Shown here: positions 19,150 to 28,153 of the stretch, one piece after another
Layout of the letters: the number at the start of each line of letters is the position of its first letter
Numbering within the stretch: position 1 is the first letter of the stretch
Origin: an uncultured Flavobacteriaceae bacterium
Lineage (GTDB): Bacteria; Bacteroidota; Bacteroidia; Flavobacteriales; Flavobacteriaceae
Direction of reading: 5' to 3'
DNA: 46,882 nt
Assembly: GCA_905182575.1 (NCBI GenBank)
Contig: CAJJCA010000021.1
Location: forward strand, 1 to 46,882
The notes under the pieces: model-generated
Told to the model about the DNA's origin: nothing
The model's input: only the letters and a program-made list of their open reading frames with translations
The model's database searches: none
Program-made: the position numbers and the translations under genes

Positions 19150-19773
19150 ATGTTTAAAAATTTACATACAAAACCTATTACTGCCCTATTTCTATTTATT
19201 TTAATTTTCGCTTGTTCTAAGGATGAAGATCCTGTCCCTGCAAATGAGGAAGAAGTAATCACTTTGGTTACTCTGGAGGTGAGTAAGGTAGGTTCTTCTG
19301 AGATCATCAAATATAATTTTGAAGTTGAGGGTCATGATCATGACGATCATGAGGAAGAAAAAGATGACGATCATGATGGTGAACATACTGAGATTGAACT
19401 AGAAGCCAATTCAAGTTATAACGTATCAATGTTTATTTATAATGATACTGATCCAAATAACATTGAAAACATTACTCTAGAGGTCATAGAGGAGAAGGAC
19501 GAGCATCAAATTTTTTATGCAATCACTGATGAATTAAGTGGTTTTTCAATTAAATCTGCTTCCGATGATACTTTAGATAGTAACGGTAATCCATTATTTA
19601 ATAAAACAACTTGGACTACAACTGGTGAAACTTCTGGTGATGTTGTGGGATACCTTATCCATGAGCCCACTTCAAAAACTGGAAATACTAGAACTGATTT
19701 TGGTGGTGCAACCGATTTTGAAATTGAGTTTGAAGTGCATGTTAAAAGAAATTTTACTTCACATTATAAGTAA
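19150..19773 (+). CDS. His/Asp-rich lipoprotein, probable metal-binding accessory of the adjacent TonB receptor
   Basis: 207 residues. The signal ends LILIFAC with the lipid Cys at 22. Residues 61-79 are a run of His, Asp and Glu (five His) suited to Zn2+ or similar cations. The rest is a beta-rich domain with a repeated pattern (ITLVTLEVSK, NSSYNVSMFIYND, ENITLEVIEEKDEHQIFYAI, DFEIEFEVHVKR) that I recognise as a flavobacterial lipoprotein family often named type 1 periplasmic binding fold superfamily. It lies 22 bases before the TonB receptor start, which supports a shared metal-uptake role (inference). It is intact. Confidence 0.78.
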   Translation: MFKNLHTKPITALFLFILIFACSKDEDPVPANEEEVITLVTLEVSKVGSSEIIKYNFEVEGHDHDDHEEEKDDDHDGEHTEIELEANSSYNVSMFIYNDTDPNNIENITLEVIEEKDEHQIFYAITDELSGFSIKSASDDTLDSNGNPLFNKTTWTTTGETSGDVVGYLIHEPTSKTGNTRTDFGGATDFEIEFEVHVKRNFTSHYK

Positions 19774-19795
19774 TCTTAAATCTCAAAAATATTTA

Positions 19796-22216
19796 ATGAA
19801 TAAGTCTTATAGTGTTTCAAAAACTGCGGCCAGCTTATCAATTTTGGCCGCAGGCTTTTGTTACTGTCAAAAGTGTGATTTGCAATTTGAGGGGCAAATT
19901 TTAGATTTACATGATGACTCCCCAATCAGTTTAGCAGTTGTTCGAGTTCTTGATAATGATCAAACTGCTTTTACAGACTATAATGGTTTTTTTAAACTTA
20001 AAAACCAATGTTCAGGAAAGATTAATTTAAAAATTTCTCACCTCAACTGTGAAGATTTATATCAAGAATTAAATTTAAATAAATCAGTTTTTAAAAAGTT
20101 TTATTTAGAACACCACATTGAATCTCTAAATGAAGTAATAGTGGAGGAGAGTAAAATAAAAGAACTTTCATCCACAGCTCATAACTATCTACTTTCGGGT
20201 TTACAAAAAGATCGGTATAGTGGAAGTGGATTGGCGAAAGCTTTAGAGCAAATTAGTGGAGTAAACATCTTGACTACAGGAAATGTGATATCTAAACCCA
20301 TGATTCATGGCATGTTTGGGAGTCGTGTAGGTATAATTTATGATGGTGTACAGATAGAAAATCAACAATGGGGGCAAGATCATGCTCCTAATATTGATCA
20401 AAATGCTTTTGAAGAAATTCTTTTAGTCAAGGGAGCAGGGGTGTTAAAGTACTCAGGTGATACTCCTGGCGGAGTTATAGTACTCGAAAATAAGCTTCCA
20501 AAGATTAATGATTCGTTGTATGGTAAATCAATTTTAAGTGGAATTAGTAATGGTCGTGGTTTAAATATTGTGAGTTCATGGACTAAATCCTATAGTAATG
20601 GAAATTATTTTAAAGCTCAAGCAATGATTAAAAGGATTGGTGATTTTTCTGCTCCAAAATATATACTTTCAAATTCTGGCACCAACGAAAATAACATCTC
20701 ATTATCATTTGGAAAAAATAAAATTCTTAGACAATGGAAAACAAATTTCAGTTATTTCAGTCAAGAAATTGGCATACTAAGAAGTTCACATATAGGAAAT
20801 GTTAATGATTTAGTTTACGCTATTGACTTAGCTAAACCCACAATTATCAAGCCCTTTGATCATCAAATAGATCTACCAAAACAGGTAAATAAGCATTATA
20901 CAACAGGTATTCAATATTCTAAAAGATATAAGTCAAATGGTAAGTTAAATGCTAAATACAGTTGGCAAAGAAATAATCGAAAGGAGTATGATGTTAGAAG
21001 GGGAGAATTAAAAAACAAGCCTGCCATTGATATAACATTAAATACTCACGATTTACTTTCTAACTATCAATGGGAGAAATCAAATTGGTCACTAGACTCA
21101 GGTGTATTTTTTCAAATTCAGGATAATTATTCTAACCCAGACACAGGAACAAGACGACTCATACCTGATTATCTTAAAACAGAGTTAGGAACATATTTTA
21201 CTGCCGGTTTAACTCCATCGAATAATTTTAGTCTTGGATTTGGATTCCGTTTTAGTCATCAAAATAATCACACAAAAAAATACTACAAAAATAAGCGATG
21301 GAATGAGGGAAATTATCAAGACAAGCTGGGTGCTTTTGTAATTAATGAGGTTTTAAATCAAAAGCTAGTAGAGCAAAGGTTAATTTTTAATAATCTATCT
21401 ATAAATACTGGAGTAAAATTTGCTCTATCAAACAGGTTAAATTTAAGTTTAAATTTATTCCATACCGAACGTGCTCCTGACATTGCAGAAATGTTTAGTG
21501 ATGGACTTCATCATTCACTGGCGACTATTGAATATGGCAATCCTTTTTTAAGAAGTGAAACAACACAAAAATTTTTAGTAAATTTCGAAAAAGAGATTGG
21601 AAATTTCACATACAACATTAGTCCATATTTAACAAATGGTCAAAATTATATTATTATTGAGCCTACTGGTATCGAATACACTATAAGAGGTTCTTTTCCG
21701 GTTTGGGAGTATAGAGCTGTAAATTCTACAATAAGGGGGGTGGATTTAGACTTTTCTTTTAGTTTAAATAATAGTATTAAACTTAGAAATAGTTCTTCCT
21801 GGATTGAAGGATTTGAAAGAACAAGTAAAGCCCCTTTAATTAATATACCCCCTTTTACATCGACTAACTTTATTCAATTTTCAATACCAAAATTTAAATC
21901 ATTTTTTATGATCGTTTCTAATAAAATTACTTTAAATCAAAATCAATTTCCAAATCATAATTTTGAAACTTCTGTTGTTGAAAATGGAGTAAGATTGAAT
22001 AAGCTTGTTGATATAAGTACTCCTCCAAGGAGTTATCATCTTTTTGGAGCTGAGTTGCACTGGGGCCCTTATCCATTTTTTTCTGACAAAGTGAGTTTAT
22101 CTCTTATCTTTGAGAATATCTTTAACTCATCCTACAGAAATTATCTCAATAGATTACGTTATTATGCTGATGAACAAGGTAGAAATATGATGTTACAGAT
22201 TAAGATAAGTCATTGA
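19796..22216 (+). CDS. TonB-dependent outer-membrane receptor (probable metal uptake)
   Basis: 806 residues from the ATG at 19796, chosen over an upstream in-frame non-ATG start that would overlap the lipoprotein gene. A signal peptide is followed by a carboxypeptidase-regulatory-like beta domain (CDLQFEGQILDLHDDSPISL, about residues 29-115), a plug domain (GLAKALEQISGVNILTTGN; IIYDGVQIENQQWGQDHAPN) and a 22-strand-type barrel ending in an aromatic-rich strand (GRNMMLQIKISH). The GQDHAP plug motif and the His/Asp-rich lipoprotein next door recall ZnuD-like zinc and other cation receptors. It is intact, one of the few long genes here without a frame change. Confidence 0.88.
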   Translation: MNKSYSVSKTAASLSILAAGFCYCQKCDLQFEGQILDLHDDSPISLAVVRVLDNDQTAFTDYNGFFKLKNQCSGKINLKISHLNCEDLYQELNLNKSVFKKFYLEHHIESLNEVIVEESKIKELSSTAHNYLLSGLQKDRYSGSGLAKALEQISGVNILTTGNVISKPMIHGMFGSRVGIIYDGVQIENQQWGQDHAPNIDQNAFEEILLVKGAGVLKYSGDTPGGVIVLENKLPKINDSLYGKSILSGISNGRGLNIVSSWTKSYSNGNYFKAQAMIKRIGDFSAPKYILSNSGTNENNISLSFGKNKILRQWKTNFSYFSQEIGILRSSHIGNVNDLVYAIDLAKPTIIKPFDHQIDLPKQVNKHYTTGIQYSKRYKSNGKLNAKYSWQRNNRKEYDVRRGELKNKPAIDITLNTHDLLSNYQWEKSNWSLDSGVFFQIQDNYSNPDTGTRRLIPDYLKTELGTYFTAGLTPSNNFSLGFGFRFSHQNNHTKKYYKNKRWNEGNYQDKLGAFVINEVLNQKLVEQRLIFNNLSINTGVKFALSNRLNLSLNLFHTERAPDIAEMFSDGLHHSLATIEYGNPFLRSETTQKFLVNFEKEIGNFTYNISPYLTNGQNYIIIEPTGIEYTIRGSFPVWEYRAVNSTIRGVDLDFSFSLNNSIKLRNSSSWIEGFERTSKAPLINIPPFTSTNFIQFSIPKFKSFFMIVSNKITLNQNQFPNHNFETSVVENGVRLNKLVDISTPPRSYHLFGAELHWGPYPFFSDKVSLSLIFENIFNSSYRNYLNRLRYYADEQGRNMMLQIKISH

Positions 22217-22220
22217 TTAT

Positions 22221-22781
22221 ATGAAGTTTTGTTTTTATTTTTTTTTATTTTTTTTTGGGATTCAAACATTCCTTTTTAGTCAAGTATATAGAGATGATTA
22301 TATTGAACCAATTAGCGATCCTTCGGCAGAAGGCCAGCGTTTTTTTGTTGAAGACTTATTGGATATTGCAGGATATGTTCCCGAAGGCATCCAGATTTAC
22401 CAAACACTTCCTAACAAAGCAAGGGTGTTTAGGGTTAAATTGGACAGCGTAACAGGAGGATTTATTTTTGTTCGTTGGGACAAGGTTAAAAAAGAAAATT
22501 ACATTGCCAACAATAAAATTAGCGGATGTTTATTTCAATCTAAATGCAGCTAAAGAGATCATGCGTAAACAAACTCAAAAAGCTTATTTCGAAGTTAAAG
22601 ATAAACTTCTTCAGGCCCCAGATCAAGAGCAGATTAGTGAAGAGAGCTTGGAGGGTTTGAGAGAAGATTTTGACCTTAATAACGAAAAGAAGGATTCTAT
22701 TAAAACTCAATTGCTCCAGAAAAAAAAGTTAAAAATGAGGGATTGGTGATGAAGAAAGACGAGGAAGAAAAGAAAAAATAA
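22221..22781 (+). CDS. Unknown exported protein (frame-shifted twice)
   Basis: Starts 4 bases after the TonB receptor stop, so it is probably translated with it. A signal peptide (hydrophobic, rich in Phe, ending FLFSQ) precedes a segment with EGQRFFVEDLLDIAGYVPEG and a beta hairpin (GGFIFVRWDKVKK). The frame changes near 22507, resuming IKLADVYFNLNAAKEIMRKQ, and near 22735, resuming NEGLVMKKDEEEKKK with the stop at 22781. The C-terminal half is charged and helical. About 186 residues. I do not recognise the family; the gene position suggests a periplasmic helper of the receptor. Confidence 0.6.
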
Positions 22782-22787
22782 TTTTTT

Positions 22788-23228
22788 TTAAATAATGGTA
22801 ACGGTTAATGTTTCTCCTTCAATCTTTGCAGTATAGCAAATCAAACTGCCTGAGCAACCATCGTCAAATGATCTTCCGTGCTGAGAACACGTGAACTTAC
22901 CGTTGCCATGTGACCATTTGTTTTGTGTTCCTTGATGGGGACATACATTACTAAAAGCTCTTATTTCCGTCTCACTAATCCTTAGTAATAATAAGTCTTT
23001 CTCGAGGTAATTTTTCCAACCACCGATGTCAGAAAGGCTAGAAAAACTGGAACTACTCAAATCAATAGTCGCTGTTGTGGAGGTTTTATCATCCGATGAT
23101 GAAGTATCATTAGCTGGAAGTGAGGTGTCATCTCCAGAACTACAAGCCTCTAAAACTGAAATTCCAAACATTGATAAAGCAACAGGAGCACAGGCTGTTT
23201 TCAAAAAATCACGTCTTTTGTTTTCCAT
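22788..23228 (-). CDS. Rieske [2Fe-2S] domain lipoprotein with Tat-like signal
   Basis: About 146 residues from the ATG at 23228 (MENKRRDFLKTACAPVALSM). The twin arginine followed by DFLK resembles a Tat signal, and LEAC gives a lipobox. After a Ser/Asp/Thr-rich linker comes a Rieske domain with both cluster motifs, CPHQG and CSQHG, spaced C-x-H-x15-C-x2-H. Folding of the cluster before export would explain a Tat signal. No oxygenase or bc-complex partner is nearby; it may be an electron carrier or a ferredoxin-like quinone-independent module. It is divergent from the second TonB receptor. Confidence 0.85.
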   Translation of the reverse strand: MENKRRDFLKTACAPVALSMFGISVLEACSSGDDTSLPANDTSSSDDKTSTTATIDLSSSSFSSLSDIGGWKNYLEKDLLLLRISETEIRAFSNVCPHQGTQNKWSHGNGKFTCSQHGRSFDDGCSGSLICYTAKIEGETLTVTII

Positions 23229-23314
23229 TGATATTTTTTTTATCAAATATAGTTAGTTTTAGTTTAACTTTTGATTAAAAATAGTAAACAATTTATGAGT
23301 TTAAAGCTATCATT

Positions 23315-25693
23315 ATGATTAATTTAGCAAAAAAAATGCGCTGTTTTTTAATTTTAGTACTACTATTAAATTCCGTTTTTTCGATTGCCCAGAACTCAGG
23401 AAAATTAACAGGAAAAATTTTAGATAAGCAAACCCAACTCCCACTTGAAGGTGCAATAATTATTCTCGAAGACACCACCATGGGAATTGCTTCAGATGCC
23501 GATGGTTACTTTAGTTTAGAGGATGTCCCTACAAAATCCTATAATATTACGGTGAGTTATTTGGGTTATCAGACGCAAACCGTCTATAATATAATCGTTA
23601 AAACATTTGGAACACCTTCGCTTCAGGTATTGTTGGAAGAATCCTCCAATGAGTTGGATGAAGTTGTTGTGCTTCAAAGCCCTTTTAGAACCAGTATAGA
23701 AACACCACTTTCTACGCAAACCTTTTCTGCAGTGGAGATTGAAACCTATCCTGGAGGGAACAATGATATTACCAAAGTGATTCAAAGTATGCCCGGTATT
23801 TCTCCTTCTATAGGTGGTTTTAGAAATGACATCATTATTCGTGGAGGTGCTCCAAACGAATCGGTTTATTATTTAGATGGCATCGAAATTCCAAACATAA
23901 ATCACTTCAGTACCCAAGGAAGTAGTGGAGGTCCAGTAGGGCTGCTCAACGTCTCTTTTGTGAGAGAAGTTTCGCTTTCAAGCTCAGCTTTTGGAGCGGA
24001 ATACGACAACCCTTTATCTGGGGGTATTGTCATTTGAACAACGAGAGGGAAATGCAGAACGATTCGGCGGAAACTTTAGATTTGGCGCTAGCGAAGCCGC
24101 ATTAACTCTTGAAGGCCCTTTGTTCCGAAAAGACAAAAGTAAACCTTCTCCAACAACACTATTGTTCTCTGTGAGAAGGAGTTATCTTCAGTTTCTTTTC
24201 GAATTAATTGGGCTTCCTATTCGTCCAGATTATTGGGATTTTCAGTGGAAATTAAATCATGAAGTTGATGCTTATAATACCCTCACTTTTTTAGGAATTG
24301 GATCTATAGATGATTTCTCGGTTAAATCACCTGATGATTTTGATAAAGAGCAGCAAGCAGCCATTGATCAAGTTCCGATTATCCAGCAACAAACAAGAAC
24401 AATGGGTATTTCGTGGAAAAAGAAATTTAAAAATGGAAAACAAAATGACTACCGCGATCAGTTCTAATCGATTACAAAATATTTTTTCTCGTTATAAAGA
24501 TAATACGCAAAAGTCAGGTTTACTGTTTCAAAATGACTCTTATGAGCAAGAAACAAAACTACGTTTTCAGACCCTTCACTACTTAACGGATTGGAAAATA
24601 GCAGGAGGTTTCAATGTTCAGCAATCAGATTATGGGAACAATACGAATGATTTATTTGAAAATACAGATTATAGCACTATTATTAATTTCATAAAATATG
24701 GATTTTTTGGAAAGGCGGAACGAACTTTTGCCAACAATCGATTGGGAGTTTCTTTTGGTTTAAGAGCTGATACAGACACCTTTTCCAGGGGGTCATCCAT
24801 TCACTCACAGACCGCCTAGGCTTTCTTTTTCTTATAATTTGACGGCAGACCAGCAATGGAAATTAAATGCCTCTGTTGGGAGATACTTTAAAATGCCCAC
24901 CTATACCATGCTTGGATTTCAAAATAATAATGGAGAATTTTCAAATAAAGACAGTAAATACACCAAAAGTGTTCACTTCGTAACAGGCATAGAGTTTACT
25001 CCAGGCAAAGCCTCAAGGATTACTCTTGAAGGTTTTTATAAAAAATACGATCAATACCCGATTTCTGTAATCGATGGTGTTTCACTGGCCAATAAAGGCG
25101 GTGGTTTTGAGGTTCTGGGAAACGAAGAAATCACAACCAATGGTAAAGGAAAAACCTATGGATTTGAAGCTTTATACCAACAAAAGCTAAGTAAGAAATT
25201 TTATGGTGTTTTCGCCTACACTTTTTTTTATAGTCAATTTACAGATGTCTCTGGAAACTACCTTCCCTCAGTTTGGGACAGTCGTCATTTAATTTCCTTT
25301 TCAGGAGGATATAAGTTGAAGCGAAATTGGGAAGTGAGTGCAAGGTTCAGATTTGCCGGAAAAACGCCATATGTTCTAACAGATATGAATGCGACATTAG
25401 CATCTTATCCTAGAATTATTTTGGATTATCAAAGTTTGGGAAATGTTTATCTTGATCCTTTCGCGGTAGCAGACATAAGATTCGATAAAAAGTGGAACTT
25501 TAAAGCATATTCATTAAACTTTTATTTTGAAGTTCAAAACTTTCTCGCCAACGCCAATCCCCGTCCAGATGAGTACGGACTCAATAGAGATGAAAATGGG
25601 TCATTGATAAGCCCTAAATCGTTAGTTCAAGTCAATGCTGAGGGAGACACCGCAATTCCCATTCCTTCTTTTGGCTTTGTTATAGATTTTTAG
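23315..25693 (+). CDS. TonB-dependent receptor with carboxypeptidase-regulatory-like domain (at least three frame changes)
   Basis: A signal peptide (MRCFLILVLLLNSVFSIAQ) precedes a CarboxypepD_reg-like domain (GKLTGKILDKQTQLPLEGAI, ending LEESSNELDEVVV) and a plug (ITKVIQSMPGISPSIGGFRN; IIIRGGAPNESVYYLDGIEI). The barrel is split by frame changes near 24030 (resuming SFEQREGNAERFGGNFRFG), near 24440 (resuming TTAISSNRLQNIFSRYKD) and near 24790 (resuming PPRLSFSYNLTADQQWKLN). The end, IPIPSFGFVIDF, has the terminal Phe of outer-membrane barrels. Total about 790 residues. Ligand unknown; there is no SusD partner, so it is not a classical PUL receptor. Confidence 0.88.
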
Positions 25694-25711
25694 AGAAAAG
25701 CGGCCCGGGAC

Positions 25712-26236
25712 TTATTTAAAAATATCCAATAAGCCGTCAGGTAGATCAAGGTGAATCTCCTTGGATTTTCGATCTAGATTTTTTATAAAACTATCATGTA
25801 CTGGGATTAAAATCTCTATACCGTTTGAGTCAATAACAAAAAGGGCTTGAGGTCCAGAATCATTAACATTTTTGATTCTGCCAATTTCTTGTTTCTCCTG
25901 ATCAAATGCCATGAAATCATTGACTTCATGATAATAGAATTGATTTCCTTCCAAAGGTGGGAGCATTGTAAGTGGGAGGTAGAGGTCTTTTTTGATTAAA
26001 AGATCCGCGTCTGTTTCAGAGGCTATCCCTTCAAATTTTAGTCTTAACAAGGAAGTCTTGTGGAGTTGATTGTTAAGAATAAAATAAGGAACCAATCCGT
26101 GTGGTGTCTCCACAAAGATTGATTCCAAATTAGTATATATTTCAGGGTTGTCACTATCAACTTTGGCAAGGATTTCACCTTTGAAACTGTACTTGCCAAC
26201 AATAGTACCTAAAAAGAAGCATTCTTCTTTTAGCAT
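25712..26236 (-). CDS. rimM: Ribosome maturation factor RimM
   Basis: 174 residues, intact. An N-terminal RimM beta-barrel domain (FFLGTIVGKYSFKGEILAKV) binds S19 in the maturing 30S head, and a C-terminal PRC-barrel (FYYHEVNDFMAFDQEKQEIG; IEILIPVHDSFIKNLDRKSK) follows. It lies 21 bases after rpsP, the conserved rpsP-rimM pairing. Confidence 0.95.
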   Translation of the reverse strand: MLKEECFFLGTIVGKYSFKGEILAKVDSDNPEIYTNLESIFVETPHGLVPYFILNNQLHKTSLLRLKFEGIASETDADLLIKKDLYLPLTMLPPLEGNQFYYHEVNDFMAFDQEKQEIGRIKNVNDSGPQALFVIDSNGIEILIPVHDSFIKNLDRKSKEIHLDLPDGLLDIFK

Positions 26237-26257
26237 GATTTTTTGGAGAAAGAAATA

Positions 26258-26923
26258 TTATTCTTTGTCTTTAGCTTCAGCGCTCTCTTCTTTTGCAGGA
26301 GCTTCTTCGGTTACTGCAGGAGCTTCTTCTACAACTGGTGCTTCGGTAGCTTCAGCAACTACTTCTTCGGCAGGAGCTTCTTCAGCAACAGGAGCTTCGG
26401 CAGCAGCTTTTTCAGCTTCAGCGGCTTTAGTTGCTTCCAATTCAGCAGCGGCAGCTTCTTCAACGGCAGCATCTGCAGCAAGTGCATCAGAGATTCTTTT
26501 TTCTCGAATCTCAGTTTCTGCTTGAAGTTTCTTAGCGCTTGAACTGGCTTTGTCTTTGCTTAGTCCATCAACTTTAGCTTGAATTTTAGCTTGTTTTTCT
26601 TCTAACCAAGCGGCTAGCTTATTGTCTGCATCCTCTTGGGTAAGTGCTCCTTTTTTCACACCACCATTCAAGTGATGCTTTAGAAGTACACCTCTGTAGG
26701 AAAGTAAAGTACGAGCAGTATCAGAAGGCTGTGCCCCACTTTCTAACCACTTAACAGAACCGTCAAGATCGACTTCAACTGTTGCGGGATTTGTGTTGGG
26801 ATTGTAAACGCCTAATTTTTCTAGGTAACGACCGTCTCTTTTTGAGCGAGCATCTGCTGCTACGATCCAATAAAAAGGTTTTCCTTTTTTACCGTGTCTT
26901 TGTAATCTTATTCTTACTGGCAT
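26258..26923 (-). CDS. rpsP: 30S ribosomal protein S16 with long Ala/Glu-rich tail
   Basis: The S16 core occupies residues 1-80 (MPVRIRLQRHGKKGKPFYWI, VADARSKRDGRYLEKLGVYN). It continues through a charged helix to a low-complexity tail of Ala, Glu, Pro and Val from about residue 150 to 221. Bacterial S16 is usually 80-100 residues; C-terminal extensions occur in Bacteroidota, but this one more than doubles the protein. It is intact. The repetitive codons of the tail create long spurious frames on the other strand. Confidence 0.95.
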   Translation of the reverse strand: MPVRIRLQRHGKKGKPFYWIVAADARSKRDGRYLEKLGVYNPNTNPATVEVDLDGSVKWLESGAQPSDTARTLLSYRGVLLKHHLNGGVKKGALTQEDADNKLAAWLEEKQAKIQAKVDGLSKDKASSSAKKLQAETEIREKRISDALAADAAVEEAAAAELEATKAAEAEKAAAEAPVAEEAPAEEVVAEATEAPVVEEAPAVTEEAPAKEESAEAKDKE

Positions 26924-26976
26924 ATCATATTAATTTATGGAAGTTCTCGACTACCGGGTTATTAATTCTAGTACTG

Positions 26977-27008
26977 CAAATGTAAATTATTTTTTTTGTT
27001 TAATCAAA
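26977..27008 (-). promoter_or_regulatory. Bacteroidota promoter of rpsP-rimM
   Basis: On the minus strand a TTTG (27005-27008) and a TACATTTG (26977-26984) are separated by 20 bases, matching the -33/-7 architecture of the group. The -7 element lies 53 bases before the rpsP ATG. Confidence 0.6.
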
Positions 27009-27089
27009 CACTTCTGTTTTTTTTAAAACAACTAGGTAAACTAAATTTATGAGTATTAATAATTACTTTTATTATTCAAATATATATAT

Positions 27090-28065
27090 ATGAAAAACTT
27101 AATGCACACTTTTTCTAAAAATTTTATTTATCCATTGTTATTAATAATCTTTTTCAGGATGTAATGCTTTAGCTCCAGAGGTCTATTTGTATTCTTTTTT
27201 TAAGAAAAACGGTCAAGATGGACTTCATTTGGCCTACAGCTTTGACGCTTTAAAATGGGAAGCATTAAAGGGCAATCAATCTTTTATTACACCTGAATTG
27301 GGAAAAAATAAATTAATGAGAGATCCTTGCATAATTGAAGGGCCAGACAATAAATTTCATATGGTTTGGACCATTGGATGGGGAGAAAAGAGCATTGGTT
27401 ATGCAAATTCAACAGATCTGATCCATTGGTCGGAGCAAAAATTGATCCCCGTTATGGAGCATGAAGCTGACGCCTTAAATTGTTGGGCACCTGAATTATT
27501 TTATGACGATACTTCTGGTCAATATCTTATTTATTGGTCGACCACAATTCCTGGGCGATTTCCCAAAACCGATCTACCCCAAGACAACAAAAACCATCGG
27601 ATGTATTACGTCACAACCAATGATTTTCAAAGTTTTAGTGACACCAAGTTATTTTTTGATCAAGGGTTTAATGTAATTGACGGAACAATTCAAAAAATTG
27701 ATTCGCGTTATTATTTATTTTTAAAAAACGAAACTAAATACCCCAAACCGGAAAAAAATATCAGAATTGCGACAAGCAAAAATCTTTTAGGGGCATACTC
27801 ACAAGCTTCGGAACCCATCACTGATGATTGGGTTGAAGGGCCTTCTGCGATTGAAACTCCTGAAGGTTGGATTGTCTATTATGATGAGTACACAAGGGAA
27901 AATATGGGGGCAGTCCTTTCAACTGACCTGAAAAATTGGGAAGATATTTCTGATCAAATTAGTTTTCCCGAAGGAACGAGACATGGGACAGTGTTTAAAG
28001 TGAACAGACCTATTTTTGATCAATTGTTCCAATATTCTGAGCAGTCTCAATCTGCTGAAAAATAA
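27090..28065 (+). CDS. Glycoside hydrolase family 43-like lipoprotein (frame-shifted in the signal peptide)
   Basis: Five-bladed beta-propeller enzyme of the GH43 type, a group with arabinofuranosidase and xylosidase activities. The ATG at 27090 opens a signal peptide; a frame change at the T-run near 27150 is needed to reach the lipobox FSGC. Then come EVYLYSFFKKNGQDGLHLAYS, RDPCIIEGPDNKFHMVWT, NCWAPELFYD and YWSTTIPGRFP, typical propeller blades with acidic catalytic-type residues, and GFNVIDGTI near the active site. About 325 residues. It is probably anchored to the outer membrane or periplasm. It sits alone between ribosomal and protease genes, not in a visible polysaccharide locus. Confidence 0.83.
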
Positions 28066-28099
28066 ATTTTATTCTTTAAACAGTATGTTCGCTCAAGAC

Positions 28100-28130
28100 T
28101 TGTAAGGAAGCTTAAAAAAGCTTATTTTTG
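28100..28130 (+). promoter_or_regulatory. Bacteroidota promoter of tig-clpP-clpX
   Basis: A TTG at 28100-28102 and TATTTTTG at 28123-28130 are separated by 20 bases. The spacer holds two AAGCTT hexamers four bases apart (28109-28124), an inverted repeat that could form a hairpin or bind a regulator. The ATG is at 28154. Confidence 0.6.
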
Positions 28131-28153
28131 CGCCCTAATTTTAGCTATTCTCA

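Noticed and set aside
25697-25712. CCCGGG palindrome between the second TonB receptor and rimM
   Set aside because: Too short and without a T-run to call a terminator.
26148-26542. Two long Ser/Ala/Phe-rich frames on the plus strand
   Set aside because: They are shadows of the repetitive Ala/Glu codons of the S16 tail and the rimM start on the minus strand; composition is that of an antisense reading.
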